Origin: Aristolochia californica
Taxonomy: Eukaryota; Streptophyta; Magnoliopsida; Piperales; Aristolochiaceae
DNA length: 64,000 bases
Direction of reading: 5' to 3'
Assembly (NCBI GenBank): GCA_029961685.1
Contig: JARWKL010000010.1
Span: forward strand, 1,674,001 to 1,738,000
Shown: positions 25,682 to 37,938 of the stretch, one piece after another
How positions within the stretch are numbered: the first letter of the stretch is position 1
How the letters are laid out: each line of letters starts with the position of its first letter
The notes under the pieces: model-generated
What the model saw: only the letters and a program-made list of their open reading frames with translations
Database searches by the model: none
What the model was told of the DNA's origin: nothing
Program-made: the position numbers and the translations under genes

Positions 25682-28600
25682 GGGCCGGGGCTCTCGGAAC
25701 GGGATGCGGGAAATGACCAAAGTGCGGCCTCCAGAGCCTCTCGATTTCTTTATTTGGACTGTTGAGGTACTTTTTCTGTTTCCCGTTTTAGCTTGTGTGC
25801 GATCAAATCTGTTTTGATCTTTTGCGATTTGTGTAGATCGTTGCTGAAGTGCGGTGTACTTGGGTGGACTAGAATTTGATTTTGTCAATTACTCGGAAAA
25901 AGTGGCCGTTTTGTATGTCTCTAGTGGTCGAGAGCTTTTGAGCTTTATTCTCTGCGTTATCTCATATTTCAGTTTTCTTAAGACCCTCAATGAAACAAAA
26001 AAACTGACAATCGAGACTGAGTTATGCTGGTCTTCCGTATTGTATATCTCAATTATCCTGCTACTTCGAATTACACGGCTCCGGGTTAGAGTGAAAGTGT
26101 TTGGGAGCAGTATTTACGTTCATTTAGGGAGGATACGTGATTGAACAATTGCAAAAGATGTACCTGAGGTTCCCAAAACCGCTGTCACTGCAACAGCGTT
26201 AATGGATTTCATTAAAAGATAAAACTAAATAAAAAGCAGTTGGAATATGGAGAGAAAATGCATGTACATAGCTTTTCTTCCTCTTTCTTACAAAATAATT
26301 TTAGGAGAAGATGCAAATTATGTGCATTGGGCTAAAGCTTAGTTCAATATGTGACTTATTTGTTCAGAACTTGTGGTTGTCTGGAACCAATATTCTGAAG
26401 AAAAAGAAGAGGGTGCAAATTTTCCTTGTGGTCGAAGAATCAAAATTGGCATGGGCCATCTTGGCTTAGATAATTTTGTTTTATTGCATGCAAACTATAC
26501 AGAAGATTTTTGCTTTTATTTTTTTTTAAAGAATTGTCTTATCCAGAATGTGCAAGCAGAGTATGTGCTTTTACTTGTATACCGAATTCCATTCATGTAA
26601 TTTTTTTAGGTGTTTGGATGCAAAATTATAGTGTAAAATGTTCAAGAATATTGTAACAGCAAAATTCATTTGTTATCAAAGAGGAGAAAACGTGTTTGGT
26701 TGTCTGCATCTCTCGATAAATTGTTTCTGAACACTATCTTAGCATGCTTGATATTACTGTAGGATGACAAATATCCCACTTCTAATAATAATGTTCAAAC
26801 TAGGGCAAAAGTAGGATCTAAAACTGCCACTGAAATTAGTTATCCAACTATCCAGATCCCTAAAATGCCCTTGGATTATAAGCTGCTTGCAGTGGGGCCA
26901 AATCGCGTAGTGGTGTGAATGGTTTGAGAACAGTTCTTGGGTTTGTTTTGTGATCCTTCATTAGAAGTATATACAAAAAGCTAGCATTAAGAGCAAATAA
27001 TATTGTTCATTTAATATTCTTTTCTTATTTTGTTTACTTGTGTCTTTTTTTTATCTTCTCCAGTTGATTTAATGAATTTCTGAGATCATGGCCCTCAAAT
27101 TTGTGTTAATTTCACCCAAGAAAACAATCCCTAAAAATGGTTTGAGGAATTGTAAAAAGGGAGTTTGCTAAGTCATTTAATCTGATATTTTGAGATTTGT
27201 CAATGAAAAATATACACTCAACAGTTGCAAAGAAAAAGACAGTGGTCCAGTTGGGGGTTGCATAATTGGAGAAAATGTTGGAAAATTTGTTATGGCTTAG
27301 CCGAGTCTTTTGGGGCATAAAAGACTCCATGGAAGCAGAAATTTTCTGGCTCTGTTGCATGGGCTAAGGATTCATAAGAACAATCTTGGTGGATTTTAGT
27401 TTTTGTTGCCAATATAAAAGCTTTTCTTGGTTGGATGAGCATGCTGTTGGTTACACCCTGGAGACTTCTGCTAGACTCCATTGAGGCTCAAGACTCGCTT
27501 AGAATTTCCTGGCCCCATGCATTGGGAACTGATGATTCTATTGCTGTTTCTCATGATAGAATGGATGTGAGCTGCCAACACATTGTAGCGGGAAAACCTT
27601 CCTACTCCCTTGATGTACACTTTTTTTGTCTTTGTATCTTAACTGTGCTTTTCTTGTCTTTCTTATAACTAATTAATCCATTGTTCAAAGAAAAAAAAAT
27701 GAAAAAGAGTATTAACCATCTCTAAGTGGTTCATTACTGTAAGAGATGTTGCCCCTGTGGATTGGGTCTTTGCCTGAATGGCCACTGGGGGATTTCTAAT
27801 CTAAGGTTTGGGGTTCAAGTCTCACTAGGGTATTGGTGTTTAACATTCAAACAAAAAAAAAAAAAAAAAAAAAAAAAGTAGAAAAAAGGATGTTACATCT
27901 TTTGGAATTTGAAGTTTAGGAAATTCAATTCTTGAATCTTTAGTAAGGAAGCTTAGATAAGGGATGATACCCTTTTTGGAGATTGAAGTTGAGAAAGTTC
28001 AGGTCTTGATGCTTCACTGAGAGAGACTAAAAAATTGTTCAGAACAAAAAACAAAAGCTTTCATAAGACAATATCGCTCCCCTTATGTGTCGGTGTTTCT
28101 ATGTCCTGACTATTAAGTAGAACATGGGTATAATCCTGTTGTCTTCCTTCAGGGGATTTTGTTGGAGAGTTCTATGGTTGCTGTAAATTGTTTGTGCTTC
28201 ATTCTGGTACATTTTTTTCTGACTTCTCGCCTATCAGACCAGAATCTCCTTGAATCTAGCCTTTGCATTTGACACATGTCTGAGCTAGCTTGGTTCTCAT
28301 TTTTTTGCATGCCGAAGGCCTAGCTGTTTGGCATTTTTTGTGTCTAAAACAGCAAATTGGTTTTGTACACTAGGATGATTTTGACTGCTATCATGTTGCT
28401 CGGTTCCCTTTGTCCTGGAGAAAGGGTTGACCTGTAAGCTCACCTTTAAAATAAAAGGATCCTTGTAGGAAAGAAAACATGGAGACTGTTGAAAGGTGAA
28501 ATTATTGGGAGTAACACAAGTTTCTGTCCTTGTTTTTTACCAAGAATGCTTGGGTAAATCTTGGTCTCAACCACATCTGTGACTAGTTATTCATGGTAAA

Positions 28601-31399
28601 TTTAGACTATAATTTGACCTCCCACTAAGATTAGGTAGTTAGGACATGTGAATTAGTTAAGTTTGATACCTCACCATGTAGCTGTGTAAAGCATGTGCAA
28701 GGACAGGCACAACATGAATATGAGATTGTTTCCAACTTGTAAAAAACAACCAAATTGAAATAAAGCTTACTGTCAGAGAAGTATAAATGATCCATCCTCA
28801 CTACTGCTGTTGAGAAAACAAAACAAAATAAGGTAATTCAGTGCTACTAGAAAGAAAATAAGGCTGAGAGTTGTTCTTCTTTTTGCTGGAATACTTTTAG
28901 AACCCAATTCAATTATATTATCTTGACACTATCCTCATTTATCATATTGGGCCACCTACAAATATTGACTCGCAGAATTAATATTAACAGACAGAAGTGC
29001 TTTCATGAATTTTAATTACTAAAATCTATACATGCTATGCATTTGAGTTTGACCAAGTTTGTGTATTGGTGCTAATAGAATTTTGTCTGAATAGATGAAA
29101 TGCTGTTCTAGTATATGTGCTAAACCCTACTGGGATGGTTTCAGGATGTTGGTTTATGGCTGGAAGAGATAAATCTTGGAAGTTACAGACAGGTTTTTAA
29201 AGAGAATGGTGTCAATGGGGAATATTTGGAGAGCCTATCTATGTTCACAACTGAACAGATCTTGCGGTTTATTAGGCGATGCCACATGAAATGGGGGGAC
29301 TTCATCACACTTTGCAAGGAGCTGAGACGCATTAAAGGTTCTCTCTGACCCACTTTATTGGGTTGCTCTTCATTGATGCATTTAAGGGCCTCTGTATGCA
29401 ATAAACTATTCTGGTTCAGTTGCTAGAGCTGCTCAGTTCATTGTCCATTGTCTACTTTCTTATTAGAAGAAGGCATCTGGGGTGCCTGTATTACCAACAC
29501 ATGGTGCTTATGAGCAACATGTTTTGGATTCTGAGGGTGTCACCACAAAATGAATATGACACGATATGCCCAACACAGACCTGACATAGCCTAGCACATA
29601 TCGCTTATGGGCCATATTGTGTTGGGATTTGGGTGGCTCGATATCAAACCAATACTGATACGGGCCACCGTGGAGGACATGATGGCATTTTAATTCAGAT
29701 CACTGCAAAAGTTCTCCACCTGCCAGTTTTCCAGCAGAACATGAGGATCTACATGTTGTCTGTTGCAAACCTTTTCTGACCTGATAAATGTTCTAAATAT
29801 TGTTCAGTGTAACTCTTTTTGGGGTTTTCCACATGCAACCCCTATCACAGAAAAGTGAGAGAAACTACAGATGCACACCTGTTGTTTATGTACATTAGTT
29901 GACTTGCACCATATTGCGGAAAAAAAAGTACCCCTTGAGAGAGGTATTACTTCTATTATAACGTAGAATTTTTGGCCTGCTAATTTGTTATGGACATGTG
30001 CAGCTGACATTAGACTGTTGCTCCTATCTCTGTGTTTAATTGTGGGCCCTAGTGAATAGGTGTCATATCAAACATGCAGACCTATATTTGAAATAGTGGC
30101 CCCCCACATACCTTGCTGCACAAGAGTTATGAGACACTTCCATTTTTTATTTCTCGAGATGACCAAAATAGGCAGCAAGGTTGTGCTTGCATGTGCATTT
30201 CATGAGTTTTAGAAGGGTGTCCAAGTAGCTGTTTTCCATGGGAATTTCTAGATAGACTCACTCTTTTTCTCTTGAATTTAATGCCAACTTAGTTAATAGG
30301 CTATATTGTGGCAACCAGTGGTACATACAAAGTGGGACCACCGAAGAGACACAAAAAAGGGCATCATGCTCCATGATGACCGAGGTAGGTCAAATGGGAG
30401 ATGTTTGTGTTAAAAAAAAGGAAAAATAAAAATGGCTAATGTGATATCTAGTTGTAGGAAATGCAGAGGTCTTCGATTAAAGGATTTAGCTACTGATATA
30501 GTAAGTAACTGGTAGAACAAATGAAATAGAACTTGATTGAGAATTTGGAAAATAGATGCTTCAAAAACTTGCCAAACGACTTTGCCCGTGAAGAAAACAT
30601 GGAATGCGAGTTTGGAAATGAACAGACTAAGTTCTGAGTTTGTGAGTTTAGAAATGAACAGGCTAAAATCTGAGTTTGGTGAGTTTAGAAATGAACAGGC
30701 TAAAATCTGAGTTTGGTGAGTTTAGAAATGAACAGGCTAAATTCTGAGTTATGCTTTGAGTGTTTGTGCTCTTGAATGTGGATTAATATGAGATATCTTA
30801 CAATTTGGAATACCAAACAGAAATAATACCTCTATTGGATGACATGAGTCTATTAAATGGCTTTAGCAAAATAATCTATGTTAGATTTCCCCCCCAAAAG
30901 GGTAGAAAACAGAAATACAGGTGCGTCTGTTTGTGCATGTATTCTGTCATTTTGTGTGCAGCTTCCTGGCTGAGAGGTAGCATTTGAAAATGCCATTGAA
31001 TAAACTATATTCTGAACTAACTAATGTTTCAGCACTTAGTGTTCTGAATTTTTGCCTTTTCAAATATCAAGTTATATGAGGTATCCTAGCATTTGGGAAA
31101 GCCAAACTGGAAAGTCAATAACTGCTGAATTACATCATTATTTACTTGCCTAAGCACAATCATATATCTAATATTTCTACAAGAATTAATGTTTCAAAAG
31201 GAACAGAAAGAACAGAAGTTCGTTGCTGTTATTGATGCTCAGGTATTCTTTCTCTTTTTTTTGTGCAGTTGCCTGCCTGAAAGGGGAACAAGAAGTCCGG
31301 AGGCCATGGTGGGCTCCACCCTGCTTATCGGTTGTTTTTGTCAAATTTGCCAAACGCAATAGACAGTCACGGGTTGTTTCACTGAAGCTGGAACCCTGA
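25668..31399 (+). CDS. Small SAM-domain protein (three exons)
   Basis: Exons 25668-25766, 29145-29337 and 31269-31399 join in phase with GT-AG introns and encode 140 residues. An Arg/Gly-rich N-terminus leads to a Pro-Glu-Pro-Leu-Asp segment. A sterile alpha motif follows from about residue 31 (WTVEDVGLWLEEINLGSYRQ onward) to about 98, then a basic, Trp- and Arg-rich tail ending LKLEP. SAM domains mediate protein or RNA contacts; the function of this plant family is unknown to me, though I recall closely matching plant proteins. The start is the ATG that allows the full N-terminus; ATGs at residues 13 and 16 are alternatives. Introns of 3.4 and 1.9 kb are very long for so small a protein and hold LINE, SINE-like and minisatellite sequence. 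Confidence 0.85.
27130..27620 (+). mobile_element. Degenerate LINE RNase H fragment in SAM intron 1
   Basis: Across shifting frames the stretch shows a Gly-rich segment, then NFLALLHGLRI, then an Arg/Leu-rich segment. This is the order found in RNase H domains of plant LINEs (...AEIxALLHGL...). Frameshifts and stops are present throughout. The open frame 27435-27668 is explained by this element and is not an exon: the SAM-gene phases already close without it. Confidence 0.45.
27740..27877 (+). mobile_element. Possible SINE with B-box and poly(A) tail
   Basis: A pol III B-box-like motif (GGTTCAAGTCT) lies at 27812-27822, about 30 bases before a run of about 25 A at 27853-27877. This is the arrangement of a tRNA-derived SINE. 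The A-box is not clear and no target duplication was found. Confidence 0.35.
29520..29700. repeat. Degenerate ACACGA/GGGCC-type repeat
   Basis: It is rich in alternating ACACGAT, GGGCC and GATATC-like motifs, a pattern typical of decayed plant dispersed repeats. It lies inside SAM-gene intron 2. Confidence 0.3.
30608..30753 (+). repeat. Minisatellite, about 4 x 37 bp
   Basis: Units start at 30608, 30644, 30681 and 30718, with core GAAATGAACAGGCTAA. The middle two units are nearly identical and the outer two are more diverged. It lies in intron 2 of the SAM gene. Confidence 0.9.
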
Positions 31400-32440
31400 T
31401 CTGGATCCTCGGTTACAGTATATCTACGTTTGTGCTCCTTCCTTGTTTTCATCTTCATATCCTTTTGTGAAAATGCTGCTGCCTTGTAAGAGCTTTCTTT
31501 ACACGTCCCATAAGCTTTCCTATTTACTTTTCTGGTTTTCCCCGTCCGTTAGAGCTGTGTATGAACCAGATATGCTAATCACATACACTGCCATGAGTGG
31601 AAGATGAATGGTTATAGCAACAATTGTAAACATGATTCTGACAAAAATGGCTGAAAGTATATAGATCTAAACGCCATAAAAAGCTTTTGATGTTTCTGAA
31701 ATCTTGATGAGTTGGGATAAGGTTGATGCAATTGTTGGCAGGTTACATTGCAGGACTACCCATAAGCAAACATTTGTCCTGTCCAGTTCAAAGATAAGAC
31801 TGAAATTTATTTTGCCTTTTGCTATATAAAGGAGGCAAAAAATCTGGACTGGGTTGTGAATGAAGCCACGAACAGAAAAAACGGATTTTCCTTTGGTAAG
31901 GCTTTTGAAACGGCTGAGACATTGAAGTTGCAAAGAGACCCTCTGTAGATTGGACAATCTTCAGGCTTTTGCTTAAGCTCTCAGACTCCCACCCTTGAGC
32001 CCTTCTCCGTTTCCTTGCCCATTTTTCTCAGTCTCTGGTATTTATTTCATTAAAGAACTTCCTCTTCTGTGTCCTTTTGCTCAATTCCCAACAAGTATGC
32101 TCACTCTTTTGATCTTTCTCGACAGATCTACCTCTGAAACGAGCTGCCATTCCTGTGTAGTGGGATAAATACTTTTAGAAAAATTACATTTTTATTTATT
32201 ATGAGATCTTTTATAGTTTATACTTGAATAAAAAAATTAGTTTTTTATTTTGGTCTGGAGGACTCCAATTCTCTGGGCCACAAAATCGCCGGAAATTATT
32301 TTCCGTAACATCTGGAAAGGGTATTTTCGGAACCGAAAGAGCGAAGATCTCAGCCACGGAAAATAAAATCCAAGCAGCCCCCAGCAGGCCAACCCAGGCC
32401 ACAAAGTCCACGTAAACAGATGCAGCTCACATATGGGACA
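31400..32440. other. Intergenic stretch, SAM 3' side to LHCB2 promoter
   Basis: The first few hundred bases are probably the 3' UTR of the SAM gene. No other gene is seen; the open frames across it are unlike known proteins. Confidence 0.5.
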
Positions 32441-32446
32441 GATGTG

Positions 32447-32570
32447 CCACGTGGAAGAAAATCTGCATCAACGAATCAAAATCCATATCCGGATTCGGGA
32501 TTGTGGCCAATAGAAATGAAGCTGGCGTGGCCACTATCCTCTCCACGAGATGAAACCAACTCTATATAAA
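32447..32570 (+). promoter_or_regulatory. LHCB2 promoter: G-box, CCAAT, TATA
   Basis: A G-box CACGTG lies at 32448-32453 inside the palindrome CCACGTGG. CCAAT is at 32507-32511, and a TATA box TATATAAA at 32563-32570. The TATA box is about 90 bases before the start codon. G-box and CCAAT elements are well known in light-regulated LHC promoters. Confidence 0.75.
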
Positions 32571-32626
32571 CGGCCATCTTCAACAACCCACCTCCAGTGC
32601 ACGCAGCCAGAAACTCAAAAACAGAA

Positions 32627-32649
32627 AAGAAGAAGAAGAAGAAGAAGAA
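32627..32649 (+). repeat. GAA microsatellite in LHCB2 leader
   Basis: An AGA/GAA trinucleotide run just upstream of the start codon at 32661, inside the predicted 5' UTR. Confidence 0.85.
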
Positions 32650-32660
32650 AAAGCTCAGAA

Positions 32661-33545
<885 letters not shown>

Positions 33546-33690
33546 GAGGCCATTTACTGATCTGATACTTGTACTATTATTACTATTGAGGCTTCAAGAG
33601 AGGATCAATGATCAACTATTGTCTGTGTTATATGAGTGGATTGATGTAAAATGTATCTTTACTGGCGTTAGAAATAGATGAAAGATTACT
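33546..33690 (+). other. LHCB2 3' UTR region
   Basis: Directly downstream of the stop codon. It is T-rich with TTGATGTAAAATGTA near 33640, resembling a plant far-upstream/poly(A) signal. The end point is a guess. Confidence 0.4.
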
Positions 33691-35640
33691 GTCTTCTTGC
33701 CTGGGTGGTGAAAATCGGAATCTTGGAAATGCTTGCATTTTTGTCTTCACTATCCATACCAAAGGTGTCTGTCGAATGGCTTTCAAACACCTAATTAGTT
33801 TCTTGGATCAGACCAGTGAACCAGTTTTACAACAGAAAAATTGATTTGATATCTCACCAGTCATCTCTGCAAAAACATAACCCATTCTTGAAATCACGGA
33901 AACGCCTATTGTCTCTCACAATAATATCACAACTGTAAATTCTTGAAAGAAGCTTGGTGACAACATGACAATCATTGCAGACACCAAGGTTTTTTACCAC
34001 TCGAATTGGTTTTCCTGTCTCAGAGTTCATGAGTTGTTAATCTCTCACTATGATAAGCCAATTCAATCTCCTTGTCCTTCTCTTCTAAATATAACAAACA
34101 CCTGTGTTGTATCAGGAATGAAACCACCAGATTTCAATCCCATCTTCATTTCATCCAATTTAGAATAGATGTCTTCAGTTTGAGGATGTACTTAGTCTCC
34201 CACAACAAAACAATGAACTGTTCCCACATGTTATATTGAACTCCGACCTGGATCCTTCATCCCTGCCCTTGACCTGTCCTGAAACCCTGTACCAAGAAAA
34301 TTCACGTTTGAAAATTCAACACAATTTTCATCACATGACAAGTTTTTACAGGATGGGCTTTCAAATGGACAAGTTTTAAGGTAAGAATAAAAAAATAATA
34401 AATTTAAAATATACAATGTTGAAATAATCTATATGTATCATTTAAATTGACCTCTAATAATAAGAACATTAATTTTTTCTTGTTAAATTTATATATTAAT
34501 TTTTAATTATTCTATATGAGTAAACCATGCAGGTCAAATTCGGGGCAAAGAGGTAGTTGCTTTTTCTTAACCCTATCCCTGTTCCATGGGGTGAGGGGGA
34601 AACCCCAACCCCGCCAAAATAAGGTCGGGTTTGGTCTCCTACTAACCTAATCTGTGCCCACTCCTAGTTGATCATTCGTATGGTTCTGATCTGCTTCATC
34701 TTCTAATTGAGAATGGCTTGGTAAACCTTGTGTCCATTTCCCCTCAAATTTCCCGAGCTGTATCTGAGAATAAGATGAGATCAAAGTAGTCTGTCCATGT
34801 AAGCTCCATATGAATGAATCACCCTGATTCTATGAAACACTGCTCATTAAATCTTTGAGAAAAGCTTCAGTAGCACAACTCTATTAGAAAAGAATAGACT
34901 CTAGATGAATGAGAACTCAGGTATGAAAACAAAAGCATTTAGTTTTTATACTAAAGAAATTAAGTTAAGGTTTGTTTATGCCCTTGTTTCTTTCATTCTA
35001 TTAGAGCAACTAAACAAGGTTATGTCTAGATTCTGTTGAAATCATATATGAAAATACAACAAACTTTTAGCAGTATTTAGAATAAAGCCAAACTTAAGGT
35101 TATATTTGGAAAATATCCTTCTTTATTTTCATTTTATGACCACTTAAAAATGCACAGTGAGCCAGGCCATAACTTGCATAAAGAGTTACAGAGTAGCTGC
35201 CCCAGAAAAGATTATATTTTAAATCATACATCCAAAGCTTGATCTTACAAAGGCTAAAGGTGAGCGCCTTGGTATCTTGAGATATAGTAAGAGTATAAGA
35301 CCCTTAAAATCCTATAAATATTGAGTGATACATCCAGTGTATCAGATAATAATGTCCTATGTCAGATAAATCTTGACTGATATATCTAAGTGTATCAGAT
35401 TGAAATGTCCTGTTTAGGACTAAAAAATTATCAAAACAAAAAAAAAAAAAATCTATGTATCCTATTGGCACTTCTGTAATTTGAGATGTATCAGACGATA
35501 TGCCCACACATGATAATAAGACTGTGGTCTCAATGAAGAAGCCTAGTTCAAAGAGGACGCATATGAACAATTCATTGATGCTCAAATCTGAGGTCAGTTT
35601 TATTAAAACTAAATACAAGGTGAGACAAATGAAACCAGAC
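33691..35640. other. Intergenic stretch with degenerate repeats
   Basis: No gene is seen. 34540-34670 is a GGGG/CCCC-rich degenerate repeat typical of decayed plant repeats. 35320-35420 holds repeated GTATCAGAT-type motifs in direct order. Confidence 0.5.
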
Positions 35641-35648
35641 TAACCTTT

Positions 35649-35878
35649 ATGGATGGATATCTATCTGTATGAGGAGAGCTCTCCTTGAACGCATACCCAT
35701 GTGAACCGTGGCACCAGGGTCGGTCATGGGATCAAGCCGATATGCCTCATATAAGGTGACTTCAGAAGGGTCTCTCTCATAGATATCAGCCAAATGGATA
35801 TGGTAATAGGACAAAGTTGACCCAAAGGTAAGGCCGGAGAGTCTCCTTTCTGGGTCCCTCCATCCAGTGCTTGCTTCT
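35649..35878 (-). other. Coding-like open frame without start codon
   Basis: On the minus strand an open frame of about 76 codons ends at TAA 35649-35647. Its protein is compositionally normal (SYYHIHLADIYERDPSEVTL, later MGMRSRRALLIQIDIHP) and has no obvious repeat bias. It has no suitable ATG, so it would have to be an internal or last exon, or a fragment. It lies about 260 bases downstream of the minus-strand PPR gene. I do not recognise the family. Confidence 0.35.
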
Positions 35879-36141
35879 TAGTGCACCATGACTCCTACCA
35901 TATATGCATACATGAAAGGCTGGAGAGGTATGAAGTGCTTATGCTTGGTTAGCTTGCAATAGCATATCTTAATAGACATACTGAACCAAATCAATGTGGT
36001 TGACATGAGAAAGGCATCCAGTTCCAGCAATTTGCTGGTAACAAATGCAGCACTACAGACTGTGTGTCTTCATATGCTGATGGTTCTTCACACTTTGAAC
36101 TGGAATTGATGTTGAAGGTGCTGAAAACCCCCACACCTTCA

Positions 36142-37896
36142 TCACAGTATGTCCAAAGCAACCTTTTCCTCTTCTTTCTGCTTATCCAGATTCCAGAGAA
36201 ACGAGGAAATTGTTGGTCTATATCCAGCAAGGTACATCAACTTTGTCATTTCGGCTAATTTTGCGTGGATTTCCTGTGTCATTGGGTGTGACTTGTCACC
36301 TGCAATGAACTCATGGACCATGTTATCAACTTCGATTGAACTGCACCCTGGGACTCTCGAGAGGTTCAAGTTTCTCATCATCCTTCTCATTTTCACAACA
36401 CCGTCCCACTGTTTGGCTTCAGCATAAATATTTGACAGCAGAACATAATGCCCATCTACATGTGGCTCAAGTTCAACAAGGTTGCTTAGGGCTTCTTCTG
36501 CCAATTTAATATTTTTATGGATTCTGCAAGCACCAAGAAGTGCCCTCCAAACAATAGCATCTGGTGCAAAAGGCATGCTGTGAATGAGTGCCTTAGCCTC
36601 TCGAAAGTGGCCAGATCGACCTAAAAGATCAATCATGCATCCATAATGTTCAATTTTAGGAAGAATGCCATAAATATTACTCATTGTTCTAAATATTTCC
36701 CACCCTTTACTCACAAAACCAATATGACTGCATGCACGTAATACCCCCACGAAGGTAATTTCATTTGGTTTTAATCCACTCGATACCATCTCACAGAAAA
36801 GATTGAGAGCAGACTCCTCATATCCATGGTTTGCTAGTCCCATGATCACAGAGTTCCAAGTGAGAACATCTTTTTTCCGCATCCCATCAAAGACTTTGAG
36901 TGAACTCTCAATATCCCCACAGTTGGCGTACATGTCTATAAGAGATGTTCCAAGCTTCACATCCACTTCAATCCCCCTCCTTCTGATGAACTCATGAACC
37001 ATCTTGCCCATCCCTAACGCACCAAGATCTCCACATGCTGAGAGGACACTTACCATGATAACTGCATCAGGCACCAAATGTGTCGATTGCATCTCATGGA
37101 ATAACTTCAAGGCGTCCTGTGGCTGGCCACTTTTAGTATATGCTACAATCATTGAGCTCCAGGAAACCAAATCTCTACAACTACTGATATCAAACAGTTG
37201 TCTTGCAGCGGTGGCATTGCCAATTGAGGCGTACCCATAAATTAATGTATTCCGCGACACCAAATCTTTCTCAGGCATGACATCATATAAACCATGTGCA
37301 GCTTCAATTTGCCCAAGCTTGACATACTCAGCTAACAAGACATTATAAGATACCAAGTCAGGTTCCGGCATTTCACTGAACACCAGCCGTGAGGTTTCAA
37401 TATTACCTACTTTTGCATACATTGCGACCAGCGCGGTCTGCACAAACAAATCACTCACATACCCAAGTTTGACGACATGGGCATGGATCCTTCTACCACT
37501 AAGTTCATCCTTGGTTTTTCCACAGGCCTGAACAGCAAGAGAAAGGCTGAAGCTATCAACAATCACGCCATCCTCAAGACGCATTCGATCAAAAAGTTTA
37601 ATACATTCTTCTGGGTTTTCACTACACAGATAAGCCCGGATCAGGGTGTTCCAAATAAAGGCATCTGGGGATCGAATTCGATCAAAAATTGATCGAGCAT
37701 AAGGCAACAATTCCGAGGCAGAAATTGACAGGCATTGGCGCAAGAACTTGGCGGCAATGAAGATGTTTTGTTGAAGAGAGCTTTTGATGACAAAAGCATG
37801 AATTTGGAAGAGATGACTGACACAGGTAGTCCCTTGAAGTAGTAAAATAATTGTTCGACAAATGTGGTTGGGGGCGAGAGGAGAGGAGGGAGACAT
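36142..37896 (-). CDS. PLS-class PPR protein, E/E+ subgroup
   Basis: A single exon of 584 residues. About eleven P, L and S-type pentatricopeptide motifs are visible, beginning near FIWNTLIRAYLCSENPEECI and ending near IEHYGCMIDLLGRSGHFREA. An E domain (IVWRALLGACRIHKNIKLAE ... YVLLSNIYAEAKQWDGV) and an E+ segment (VHEFIAGDKSHP onward) follow. The protein stops just after E+, so no DYW deaminase domain is present. PLS proteins bind organellar RNA, and most serve C-to-U editing in plastids or mitochondria; E+ members recruit a deaminase in trans. The start is the ATG at 37896; the upstream in-frame TTG at 37938 is not a credible start. The abrupt stop after a Glu/Lys-rich run could be natural for E+ proteins or reflect loss of a DYW tail. 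Head-to-head with the next PPR gene. Confidence 0.9.
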   Translation of the reverse strand: MSPSSPLAPNHICRTIILLLQGTTCVSHLFQIHAFVIKSSLQQNIFIAAKFLRQCLSISASELLPYARSIFDRIRSPDAFIWNTLIRAYLCSENPEECIKLFDRMRLEDGVIVDSFSLSLAVQACGKTKDELSGRRIHAHVVKLGYVSDLFVQTALVAMYAKVGNIETSRLVFSEMPEPDLVSYNVLLAEYVKLGQIEAAHGLYDVMPEKDLVSRNTLIYGYASIGNATAARQLFDISSCRDLVSWSSMIVAYTKSGQPQDALKLFHEMQSTHLVPDAVIMVSVLSACGDLGALGMGKMVHEFIRRRGIEVDVKLGTSLIDMYANCGDIESSLKVFDGMRKKDVLTWNSVIMGLANHGYEESALNLFCEMVSSGLKPNEITFVGVLRACSHIGFVSKGWEIFRTMSNIYGILPKIEHYGCMIDLLGRSGHFREAKALIHSMPFAPDAIVWRALLGACRIHKNIKLAEEALSNLVELEPHVDGHYVLLSNIYAEAKQWDGVVKMRRMMRNLNLSRVPGCSSIEVDNMVHEFIAGDKSHPMTQEIHAKLAEMTKLMYLAGYRPTISSFLWNLDKQKEEEKVALDIL

Positions 37897-37938
37897 GGAA
37901 GTAGGAACATCCCTCCGGTTTTTTGCCAATTGAACCAA

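Noticed and set aside
27435..27668. Possible extra exon of the SAM gene
   Set aside because: The exon 1 and exon 2 phases already join exactly, and the stretch is better explained as part of a LINE RNase H fragment.
27800..27835. tRNA gene
   Set aside because: Only a B-box-like motif is present; no cloverleaf could be drawn and a poly(A) run follows, so a SINE is more likely.
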